A DNA stretch of 6,991 nt, from the NCBI GenBank assembly GCA_002358855.1, contig DEPQ01000006.1, positions 74,231-81,221 of the forward strand, written 5' to 3'. The notes beneath the pieces were generated by a model that was not told the origin of the DNA, made no database searches, and saw nothing but the letters and a program-made list of their open reading frames with translations. Numbering within the stretch: position 1 is the first letter of the stretch; the number at the start of each line of letters is the position of its first letter. Below are positions 1-5,520 of this stretch, piece by piece. A program made the position numbers and the translations under genes. Origin of the DNA: Bacteroidales bacterium UBA3388. Its GTDB lineage: Bacteria; Bacteroidota; Bacteroidia; Bacteroidales; P3.

Positions 1-621
1 CGAATTATTTTAAAACTTTCTCCGATGATGGATTTAAAACAAATTGAGAAGTCTTTTGAAAATATAAGCGATATACACATTGTGTCGCTTAAAAATGAAT
101 GTAAGGAAATTTTAGTAGAGATAAAAAATCAAGAAGTTAAAGAAATAAATTATCACTGTGTAGATATAAAATCTATAAATTTTGAAAACGATAAATTATT
201 TCTTTGTTTTAATGAAATAATTCAAAGAAATAATTTTTTAATTCAAAGAAATAATTTTCTAAAACAAAGACTTTTTAAATACTTGTATGAACCTAATGTT
301 TCTATATTAAAATTAGGTAGATTTGATGCTTTGATTGAGAAATATGATTTTGAGAAATTGCATAGAAATTCCCACCTTTTTACAAGCGAAAACTTAATAG
401 AAAATTTTGAGGGACGCAGTTTTGAAGTTATAGAACAAAGAAACGCAAGTCCAAAAGCTTTGAAAGATATAAAGAAAGCAAATATTACGGTTAGAAATTT
501 CCCACAAACAGTTAGCGAGATAAGGAATAAAACAAAGATAAAGGAGGGAGGAGAGTTGTATTTATTCTTTACTACGATTGGAGAGGAAGAAAGAACTTGT
601 ATTGTCTGTAAAAAAATATAG
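1..621 (+). CDS. C-terminal part of a THUMP-like-domain, methyltransferase-type protein (5' end outside the window)
   Basis: The frame is open from base 1. The eight codons before the first ATG (position 25) read RIILKLSP and run into MMDLKQIEK, resembling the 'KLSPMLDI' stretch that I recall lying mid-protein in this family, so the ATG at 25 is very probably internal. 206 residues are visible. Recognisable stretches are HIVSLKNECKEIL, YLYEPNVSILK (from base 280), a histidine/serine-rich HRNSHLFTS, and a C-terminal block with VRNFP and GGELYLFFTT. I associate these with Bacteroidota proteins of the Porphyromonas PG_1098 type, in which a class I SAM-methyltransferase domain is followed by ferredoxin-like and THUMP-like domains. 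The methyltransferase domain itself is not in the window, so its integrity and substrate cannot be judged; an RNA substrate is inference from the THUMP-like fold. A 21-bp tandem duplication lies at 220-261. The stop is 3 bases before ung, suggesting co-transcription and perhaps translational coupling. Confidence 0.75.
   Translation, partial: RIILKLSPMMDLKQIEKSFENISDIHIVSLKNECKEILVEIKNQEVKEINYHCVDIKSINFENDKLFLCFNEIIQRNNFLIQRNNFLKQRLFKYLYEPNVSILKLGRFDALIEKYDFEKLHRNSHLFTSENLIENFEGRSFEVIEQRNASPKALKDIKKANITVRNFPQTVSEIRNKTKIKEGGELYLFFTTIGEEERTCIVCKKI
220..261 (+). repeat. In-frame 21-bp tandem duplication (IQRNNFL x2)
   Basis: Two adjacent 21-base units (220-240 and 241-261) match at 20 of 21 bases; the only difference is T/C at unit position 19. 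Each unit encodes the heptad IQRNNFL in frame, and a decayed third copy (KQRLF) follows. The duplication lies just before the conserved YLYEPN stretch of the host gene, probably in a loop or helix that tolerates insertion. The near identity suggests a recent replication-slippage event. Copy-number change would alter the length by seven residues without breaking the frame. Confidence 0.9.
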
Positions 622-624
622 CGA

Positions 625-1287
625 ATGAATGTAAAAATAGAAGAGAGTTGGCGAAAGGAATTGTCAAACGAGTTTGAAAAAGAATATTTTTATCAATTAA
701 GAGAATTTATTCATCAAGAATATAGAACGAAAATAGTCTATCCTCAGGCTAAAAACATATTTGCGGCTTTTGATTTATGCCCTTATGATTCTGTAAAAGT
801 CGTAATCATTGGTCAAGACCCATATCACGAACCGGGACAAGCGCATGGATTATGTTTTTCGGTGCAAGAGGGTTGTATGTTGCCACCTTCTTTGAGGAAT
901 ATTTACAAAGAAATTTCAGATGATTTAGGACAACCTTTGCAAACAAGCGGAGATTTAACTCGATGGGCAAAACAAGGAGTTTTATTATTGAATGCAACCC
1001 TTACAGTAGAGGCACACAAGGCAGGTTCACACCAAAATAGAGGTTGGGAGCAGTTTACAGATAGTGTTATAAAGATATTAGCAGAGAAAAAAGACAATTT
1101 AGTATTTATTCTTTGGGGTTCTTACGCTCAACAAAAAGGAAAATTTATTGATTCTACCAAACACTTGGTTTTAAAAGCACCTCACCCTTCTCCTTTAAGC
1201 TCTTATAGGGGCTTTTTTGGTTGTAAACACTTTTCTTTGACCAATGATTTTTTGCAATCCAAAGGAATAAAACCAATAGATTGGTAA
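625..1287 (+). CDS. ung: Uracil-DNA glycosylase (family 1 UDG)
   Basis: Removes uracil from DNA, arising from cytosine deamination or dUTP incorporation, by cleaving the N-glycosidic bond as the first step of base excision repair; acts in the cytoplasm on the nucleoid. At 220 residues it has the usual family length and appears complete. The signature motifs are in order: water-activating loop GQDPYH at 63-68 (catalytic Asp65), GLCFS at 75-79 (Phe78 stacks on uracil), PPSL at 87-90, LLN at 121-123 (Asn123 reads uracil), and the minor-groove intercalation loop HPSPLS at 187-192 with His187. Tyr67, which blocks thymine, is present. The ATG at 625 is the first start in frame after the preceding stop (621). 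No Shine-Dalgarno sequence precedes it, as is normal in Bacteroidota. The 3-base gap to the upstream gene implies co-transcription. I see nothing aberrant in the protein. Confidence 0.98.
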   Translation: MNVKIEESWRKELSNEFEKEYFYQLREFIHQEYRTKIVYPQAKNIFAAFDLCPYDSVKVVIIGQDPYHEPGQAHGLCFSVQEGCMLPPSLRNIYKEISDDLGQPLQTSGDLTRWAKQGVLLLNATLTVEAHKAGSHQNRGWEQFTDSVIKILAEKKDNLVFILWGSYAQQKGKFIDSTKHLVLKAPHPSPLSSYRGFFGCKHFSLTNDFLQSKGIKPIDW

Positions 1288-1294
1288 ATTGTTG

Positions 1295-1302
1295 TATATT
1301 TG
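1295..1302 (+). promoter_or_regulatory. Possible promoter -7 element for pgi
   Basis: TATATTTG fits the Bacteroidota -7 consensus TAnnTTTG and lies 22 bases before the pgi ATG, which would leave a leader of roughly 15-20 bases. No TTG sits at the expected distance upstream (about 1273-1276), so the -33 half is missing or degenerate. It may be a weak promoter or chance in AT-rich DNA; pgi could equally be read through from ung. Confidence 0.35.
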
Positions 1303-1324
1303 TGGTCAATAAATACTTTGAATT

Positions 1325-2614
1325 ATGATAAAAGTAGATTGTAATTTTGCTGGATTTTGTTCAAATCAAGACTTGCAAGAATGGGAGAAAGAAATAGCTA
1401 ACTCTCACGACTTAATAATGAACGCAAATGGCGAAGGAAATGATTTTTTAGGTTGGAGAGATTTGCCGTTGCAAAGAGATAGTGTGGCAGATATTAAAAA
1501 TCTTGCAAAGACTCTAAGAGAAAAAAATGACATCTTTGTAGTTATAGGAATAGGGGGTTCATATCTTGGAGCAAGAGCGGTTATTGAGGCTTTGAGTTCT
1601 GCTTTTGAGAGTTTGAAACCTAAGAAAAATTCGCCTTTGGTTTTGTATGCAGGCGAAAATCTTTCAGAAGATTATATGGCAGATTTATTAGAGGTTTTGA
1701 AAACAAAGGATTATTCGCTTTGTGTTATTTCAAAATCTGGTACAACGACAGAACCAGCAATTGCTTTTCGTATTTTGAAAAAAGAATTAGAAGAAAAATA
1801 TGGAAAAGAAGAAGCAAAAAATAGAATAATTGCCATAACAGATAACTCAAAAGGTGCTTTGAGAGGATTAGCAACTGAAAATGGATACAAAACCTTTGAA
1901 ATAAAAGATGATGTTGGCGGTAGATTTTCAGTTTTGACTCCTGTGGGATTATTACCTATTGCAGTTGCAGGATTTGATATTGAAAAACTTTTGGAAGGTG
2001 CTAAAGAAATAAGGGAAGTCTTAATTGCAGATAAGTCAATGACTAATCCTGCTTGGAAATATTCTGCTTTTAGAAATTTGTTGTACTCAAAAGGAAAGAA
2101 AATAGATGTGTTTCTTTGTTATCAACCTGCGTTGCAGTATATTGCTCGTTGGTGGCAACAACTTTTTGGAGAGAGTGAAGGAAAAGAGGGTAAGGGATTG
2201 TTTCCTGTTTGCTTGCTAAATACAACAGATTTGCACTCTATGGGGCAATATATTCAAGAAGGAGAAAGACTAATGTTTGAAACAATACTTCAAGTCGAGA
2301 ATTGTAATAAAAAAGTCGAAATTCCATTTGATGAAGACAATAAAGACGGATTGAATTACTTGCTTTCGCATTCTCTAAATCAAATAAATCAAGTTGCACT
2401 CAAAGCAACACGACAAGCACACATTGATGGAGGTGTGCCGCAGATTACAATAAATGTAGAAAAGATTGATGAAAAGAATTTAGGTGCGATTTTATATTTC
2501 TTTGAATTTGCTTGCGGACTTAGTTCCTATGCCTTAAAAGTAAATCCTTTTAATCAGCCGGGCGTAGAGGCTTATAAAAATAATATGTTTAGGCTTTTAG
2601 GAAAAAATAATTAA
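1325..2614 (+). CDS. pgi: Glucose-6-phosphate isomerase
   Basis: Cytoplasmic enzyme interconverting glucose 6-phosphate and fructose 6-phosphate in glycolysis and gluconeogenesis. At 429 residues it belongs to the short bacterial PGI type (about 430-450 residues) rather than the roughly 550-residue E. coli type. Visible landmarks: GIGGSYLGA at 75-83 and SKSGTTTEP at 136-144 (phosphate-binding SIS-fold loops); PGI signature 1 at 195-208 around VGGRFSVLTP; QQLFGESEGK at 278-287 with the probable catalytic Glu283; TDLHSMGQY at 301-309; and PGI signature 2 near the C-terminus, PFNQPGVEAYK at 408-418, ending in the catalytic Lys418. All key residues are intact. The start at 1325 gives a normal N-terminus. 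The gene lies 37 bases after ung and is followed at once by a strong terminator. Grouping with ung is positional; I see no functional link. Confidence 0.98.
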   Translation: MIKVDCNFAGFCSNQDLQEWEKEIANSHDLIMNANGEGNDFLGWRDLPLQRDSVADIKNLAKTLREKNDIFVVIGIGGSYLGARAVIEALSSAFESLKPKKNSPLVLYAGENLSEDYMADLLEVLKTKDYSLCVISKSGTTTEPAIAFRILKKELEEKYGKEEAKNRIIAITDNSKGALRGLATENGYKTFEIKDDVGGRFSVLTPVGLLPIAVAGFDIEKLLEGAKEIREVLIADKSMTNPAWKYSAFRNLLYSKGKKIDVFLCYQPALQYIARWWQQLFGESEGKEGKGLFPVCLLNTTDLHSMGQYIQEGERLMFETILQVENCNKKVEIPFDEDNKDGLNYLLSHSLNQINQVALKATRQAHIDGGVPQITINVEKIDEKNLGAILYFFEFACGLSSYALKVNPFNQPGVEAYKNNMFRLLGKNN

Positions 2615-2615
2615 C

Positions 2616-2657
2616 AAAAAAAAGCCGTGAAACTTTAAATCGTTCACGGCTTTTTTT
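2616..2657. terminator. Bidirectional intrinsic terminator between convergent pgi and secG
   Basis: A perfect GC-rich core, GCCGTGAA (2624-2631) pairing with TTCACGGC (2643-2650), encloses an 11-base loop. It is flanked by eight A (2616-2623) and seven T (2651-2657), which extend the pairing to 15 bp. Read on + it gives a T-run after pgi (stop at 2614); read on - it gives a T-run after secG (stop at 2676). One hairpin therefore serves both converging transcripts. Confidence 0.95.
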
Positions 2658-2675
2658 ATATCTACTCTCTCTAAC

Positions 2676-3032
2676 TTAGTTAGCTGGATTTGTAGGTGTG
2701 CTTTGTGCTGGTGCCATTGGCATTGCTGGTGCTTGTTGTTTTGCAGGAACAGTAGTTTTTATTGCATTTGGATCCAATTGTGTTCCATTTGTGTTTTCTA
2801 CTTTTGCTTTTCCTGGTGTCAAAGCTGTTGCTCCAAGACATAAAACAAGCATTGCTACTGCTAAAATCCAAGTTGCTTTTTCTAAAACGTCAGCTGTTTT
2901 TCTTACACCCATAATTTGGTTTTGTGAAGCAAAGTTTGCTGCCAATCCACCACCTTTTGAGTTTTGTACAAGAACAACTGCTGCCAACAAAACTGCAACT
3001 ATAACAATTAACACGGTTACTAATACGAACAT
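2676..3032 (-). CDS. secG: Preprotein translocase subunit SecG
   Basis: Small inner-membrane subunit of the SecYEG channel that assists SecA-driven protein export. It has 118 residues. Transmembrane helix 1 is at about 2-22. The conserved family loop follows, VQNSKGGGLAANF at 22-34, the Bacteroidota version of the LxQxGKGxGL motif. Helix 2 is at about 53-72. After this comes a tail of about 45 residues rich in Pro, Ala, Gln and Thr (PAKQQAPAMPMAPAQ at 96-110), with no recognisable domain. By the known two-helix SecG topology the tail would be periplasmic. The gene starts 26 bases after the stop of the upstream gene on the same strand. No TAnnTTTG box lies in that gap, so co-transcription is likely. 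The shared hairpin at 2616-2657 ends it. The open frame on the opposite strand is a shadow. Confidence 0.96.
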   Translation of the reverse strand: MFVLVTVLIVIVAVLLAAVVLVQNSKGGGLAANFASQNQIMGVRKTADVLEKATWILAVAMLVLCLGATALTPGKAKVENTNGTQLDPNAIKTTVPAKQQAPAMPMAPAQSTPTNPAN

Positions 3033-3058
3033 TTTTATAACTTATTTTTATTGATTAT

Positions 3059-3667
3059 TCAATTATTTATTTCTTTAATTCGGTTTGCAAAGTAAACACT
3101 TTTTTTTGGATTATCAATCATTAACTGCTCATAAATTTTCACTGCCATAGTTTTATTTCCTTGTTGAAGGTAAATTTTTGCCATTGTTTCAGTGACGTTT
3201 TTGAATTCTTTTGAAGCACTATTTTTGATAATTTTGTCTATTGTGAACGAAGAAGAAAAATCTTCCTCTGTTTGCGAAACCTTAGGATTTTCTATTTTTA
3301 GAAATCTTTCTATCAATTCTTCTTTTGTAGGATTGTCTGATAAATCGGGCTCTGTGTATTGATTTATTTCTTCAAGGATATCTTTGCCGATTTGTTGTTG
3401 TTTGACAGCGTGTTTTTTATAAGGATTTTCTTCAATAGGAGACTCCAAAAATTCTTTTAGTCTAATTCTGTCGGAAATGTAAGCTGCAGACAAAGTTTTG
3501 TACTTATCCTTGTTTTGATTGTTTAGAATAGAACTATAACGTGCTGCATACATATATAATATGTTGCAATAAGGGAATTTTGTAATCAATCTCTCTACGC
3601 CAAGCAAGTTAATTAGTTCTACTTGCCAATCATTTAATTCTATTAAGTCGTTTAATCTTTTATCCAT
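3059..3667 (-). CDS. Uncharacterised TPR-tailed protein upstream of secG
   Basis: A 202-residue soluble-looking protein with no signal peptide or membrane helix; I know no assigned function. The N-terminal part (about 5-75) is predicted helical and contains KFPYCNILYMYAARY at 30-44, resembling a 'YPYF..lh.L' motif I recall from Bacteroidota TPR-containing proteins. The middle (about 76-150) is charged and probably flexible, with ELIERFLKIENPKVS at 117-131. The C-terminal 45 residues look like one tetratricopeptide repeat: ETMAKIYLQQGNKTMAVKIYEQ at 160-181 (helix A, turn, helix B), then a LMIDNPKKSVYFANRI segment. A lone TPR at the end suggests protein-protein contact. My recollection is that a gene of this type commonly precedes secG in Bacteroidota, often after an lptE-like gene; here nothing is upstream because rpmH diverges. 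A role near export or envelope biogenesis is inference from position only. The ATG at 3667 lies just downstream of a good promoter. Confidence 0.85.
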   Translation of the reverse strand: MDKRLNDLIELNDWQVELINLLGVERLITKFPYCNILYMYAARYSSILNNQNKDKYKTLSAAYISDRIRLKEFLESPIEENPYKKHAVKQQQIGKDILEEINQYTEPDLSDNPTKEELIERFLKIENPKVSQTEEDFSSSFTIDKIIKNSASKEFKNVTETMAKIYLQQGNKTMAVKIYEQLMIDNPKKSVYFANRIKEINN

Positions 3668-3695
3668 TCAAGAAAAATACATTTCAAATGTTTGG

Positions 3696-3725
3696 CAAAA
3701 TTACGAAAAATGTTAGTTGTACCAA
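3696..3725 (-). promoter_or_regulatory. Bacteroidota-type promoter for the TPR gene-secG transcript
   Basis: Read on the - strand, TTG (3725-3723) is followed after exactly 19 bases by TAATTTTG (3703-3696), matching the -33 TTG and -7 TAnnTTTG consensus. Transcription would begin near 3689, giving a leader of about 22 bases before the ATG at 3667. The 19-base spacing is the same as in the divergent rpmH promoter. Confidence 0.75.
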
Positions 3726-3765
3726 GAAAAAATCAAGAAAAAAGTAAAGAAAAATCACTTTTTTT
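3706..3765. promoter_or_regulatory. Phased A/T tracts between divergent promoters
   Basis: Runs of A at 3706-3710, 3727-3732, 3738-3743 and 3750-3754 and a run of T at 3759-3765 have centres at about 3708, 3729.5, 3740.5, 3752 and 3762. Intervals are near one or two helical turns (21.5, 11, 11.5, 10). Such phasing is a known cause of intrinsic DNA bending, and A/T tracts upstream of -33 can act as UP-like elements. The tracts fill the space between the two -33 boxes. An effect on expression is inference. Confidence 0.5.
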
Positions 3766-3777
3766 CGCAATAAGTAG

Positions 3778-3807
3778 TTGTTAATTCAAAAAAATGCTGT
3801 ACTTTTG
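3778..3807 (+). promoter_or_regulatory. Bacteroidota-type promoter for rpmH
   Basis: TTG (3778-3780), a 19-base spacer, then TACTTTTG (3800-3807), followed by CAG. This fits the -33/-7 consensus of the primary sigma factor very well. Transcription would start near 3812-3815, giving an A-rich leader of about 25 bases without a Shine-Dalgarno sequence. The -33 TTG is also the point where the rpmH frame could be over-extended, which argues against that longer start. Confidence 0.85.
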
Positions 3808-3837
3808 CAGTCTGAAAAAAATAAAACAACATATAAA

Positions 3838-3984
3838 ATGAAAAGAACATATCAACCTTCACGCAGAAAAAGAGTAAACAAACACGGATTCAGAAAAAGA
3901 ATGTCTACAGCTAACGGAAGAAGAGTGTTAGCTGCTCGCAGAGCTCACGGAAGACATAAATTAACTGTATCTGACGAAAGATAG
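3838..3984 (+). CDS. rpmH: 50S ribosomal protein L34
   Basis: A 48-residue, very basic ribosomal protein of the large subunit that packs against 23S rRNA. It matches the family along its whole length: MKRTYQPS at 1-8, the HGFRKRM block at 16-22, NGRRVLAARRAHGR at 26-39 and the C-terminal LTVSD. The ATG at 3838 is chosen because L34 nearly always begins MKRTxQPS. The frame stays open to a TTG at 3778, but that would add 20 unrelated residues and start inside the promoter. Many bacteria place rpmH beside rnpA and yidC near the origin; here it is followed by rlmD instead. The strong promoter at 3778-3807 and the terminator at 4034-4068 make it look like a largely monocistronic transcript. Confidence 0.98.
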   Translation: MKRTYQPSRRKRVNKHGFRKRMSTANGRRVLAARRAHGRHKLTVSDER

Positions 3985-4033
3985 TTTTTTATAACTATTT
4001 TACGAGAGAGAAAAAATCGAAAGATATTTTGCG

Positions 4034-4068
4034 AGAAGCATTGACAAATCCAATGCTTCTTTTTTTTT
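4034..4068 (+). terminator. Intrinsic terminator after rpmH, abutting the rlmD start
   Basis: AGAAGCATTG (4034-4043) and CAATGCTTCT (4051-4060) form a perfect 10-bp stem with a 7-base loop, followed by nine T (4060-4068). No A-run precedes the stem, so it works only on the + strand. The T-run ends 8 bases before the rlmD ATG at 4077, leaving almost no room for a separate rlmD promoter downstream. rlmD must rely on read-through or on a promoter inside 3985-4060. Confidence 0.92.
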
Positions 4069-4076
4069 AATACGAG

Positions 4077-5507
4077 ATGAAATTGAGAAAAGTAAAACAA
4101 AAACAACTTGTAGAAAGAGTTTTGATTACTGATGCAGCGGCAGAAGGAAATGCTATTGCGAAAATAGACGAAATGGTAGTGTTTGTGCCTTTTGTTGTGC
4201 CAGGAGATATAGTGGATTTAGAGATTTATCGCAAGAAAAAGAATTTTGCTCAAGCCAAAGCAATCAAAATACATCATTATTCAGAAAAAAGAGTTGACCA
4301 AAAATGTCCTCACTTTACGCAATGTGGAGGTTGTAAGTGGCAAACTTGGGATTATGCAGAGCAAGTAAACTATAAACAACGTCAAGTAAGAGATAATCTT
4401 GAAAGAATAGGTAAGGTCGATTGCTCACAAATGCAAACAATCCTGCCTTCTGAAAATATATATTACTATAGGAATAAATTAGAATTTACATTCTCTACAA
4501 AACAATGGATAGAGGATGTAAATTCTAATGAAGAAAGGTCTTTGCAAGGAGCTTTAGGCTTTCACGCACCAACATTCTTTGATAAGGTAATAGATATTAA
4601 GCATTGTATTTTGCAAGATGATATTTCCAATCAATTAAGAAATCACATAAGAAAATATTCGCAAGAAAAAAACTTAGAATATTACGATATACGTTCTCAT
4701 GTAGGCTTTTTAAGGGGAATGATTGTAAGAACAAGTTCCACAAAAGAGTTAATGCTGATAGTAATATTTGCAAAACAAAGTGAGGAAATAATACCTATGT
4801 TAGATAATATAAAGGAAAACTTTCCTCAAATCACATCTTTAATGTATTGCATTAACGAAAAATTCAACGATTCAATATCAGACCAAGAAATACTCTTATA
4901 TTCGGGCAACGATCACATAAGAGAAACAATGCAGGCTTACAAAAGCGATAAGATTCTTACCTTTAAAATACGTCCAAAGACATTTTATCAAACAAATCCT
5001 AAACAAGCCGAACGTCTTTACTCAATTGCAGCCGATTTTGCAGAGATAAAACCCTCAGATATTGTGTATGACTTATACACAGGCACAGGAACAATTGCAA
5101 ATTACGTAGCACACCTTGCAAAAAAGGTAGTAGGAGTAGAGTATGTTGAAGATGCAGTTGAAGATGCTAAGATAAATTCAGAGTATAATCAGATTTACAA
5201 CACCACATTCATAGCAGGCGATATGGCAAAGATATTAAATGATGATTTCGTTGCTCAATATGGCACTCCCGATGTAGTAATTACCGATCCACCTCGTGCA
5301 GGAATGGCAGAAAACGTAGTAAATCAACTCTTGAAGATAAAGGCTCGCAAAATAGTTTACATAAGTTGCAACCCTGCAACGCAAGCAAGAGATTTGGAAT
5401 TATTATCTCCTTTATATAATGTAGGGAAAATACGTCCGGTAGATATGTTTCCACACACACATCACGTAGAAAACGTAGTAGAATTAAACTTAAAACAAGA
5501 GAATTAA
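4077..5507 (+). CDS. rlmD: 23S rRNA (uracil-C5)-methyltransferase, RlmD/RumA type
   Basis: Transfers a methyl group from SAM to C5 of a uridine in 23S rRNA, U1939 in E. coli numbering. Its 476 residues are somewhat more than the 433 of E. coli RlmD. An N-terminal TRAM domain spans about 5-66. Four cysteines suit a [4Fe-4S] cluster: Cys77, Cys83 and Cys86 in CPHFTQCGGC, plus Cys177. The SAM fold follows: FYQTNP at 303-308, DLYTGTGT at 332-339, acidic Glu355, DPPRAGM at 404-410, the nucleophile Cys431 in SCNP (430-433), and HTHHVENVVEL at 460-470 with probable general base Glu465. All key residues are present. The ATG at 4077 is required to keep TRAM whole; the next Met (codon 33) would cut it. 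U1939 specificity is assumed, since RlmCD-type relatives also modify U747. leuS follows after 13 bases, so the two are probably co-transcribed. Confidence 0.93.
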   Translation: MKLRKVKQKQLVERVLITDAAAEGNAIAKIDEMVVFVPFVVPGDIVDLEIYRKKKNFAQAKAIKIHHYSEKRVDQKCPHFTQCGGCKWQTWDYAEQVNYKQRQVRDNLERIGKVDCSQMQTILPSENIYYYRNKLEFTFSTKQWIEDVNSNEERSLQGALGFHAPTFFDKVIDIKHCILQDDISNQLRNHIRKYSQEKNLEYYDIRSHVGFLRGMIVRTSSTKELMLIVIFAKQSEEIIPMLDNIKENFPQITSLMYCINEKFNDSISDQEILLYSGNDHIRETMQAYKSDKILTFKIRPKTFYQTNPKQAERLYSIAADFAEIKPSDIVYDLYTGTGTIANYVAHLAKKVVGVEYVEDAVEDAKINSEYNQIYNTTFIAGDMAKILNDDFVAQYGTPDVVITDPPRAGMAENVVNQLLKIKARKIVYISCNPATQARDLELLSPLYNVGKIRPVDMFPHTHHVENVVELNLKQEN

Positions 5508-5520
5508 AAAAAACGATATA

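Noticed and set aside
541..553. A perfect Shine-Dalgarno-like AAGGAGGGAGGAG.
   Set aside because: It is in frame inside the first gene and encodes KEGGE of the conserved GGELYLF block. No start codon follows at a useful distance, and the real starts in this window do not use such sites.
806..1097. Two - strand open frames opposite ung.
   Set aside because: They overlap each other and lie antisense to conserved catalytic motifs of ung; no promoter or family resemblance.
1314..1320. TACTTTG just before the pgi ATG, considered as a second -7 box.
   Set aside because: The spacing is one base short of TAnnTTTG, and it ends 4 bases before the start codon, which would put the transcription start inside the gene.
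2698..3054. A 118-codon open frame on the + strand opposite secG.
   Set aside because: It is the antisense of secG, with its well-supported helices and motif. The translation has no recognisable domain, and it has no promoter.
3681..3699. Short inverted repeats ATTTCAAAT and TTTGGCAAA over the expected start of the secG-side transcript, considered as an operator.
   Set aside because: Each has only 4-bp arms, which is common by chance in AT-rich DNA, and the second overlaps the -7 box.
3778..3837. A longer L34 reading frame starting at TTG 3778 (20 extra N-terminal residues).
   Set aside because: The added residues match nothing in L34, the TTG is the -33 promoter element, and the expected transcription start (about 3812) lies inside the extension.
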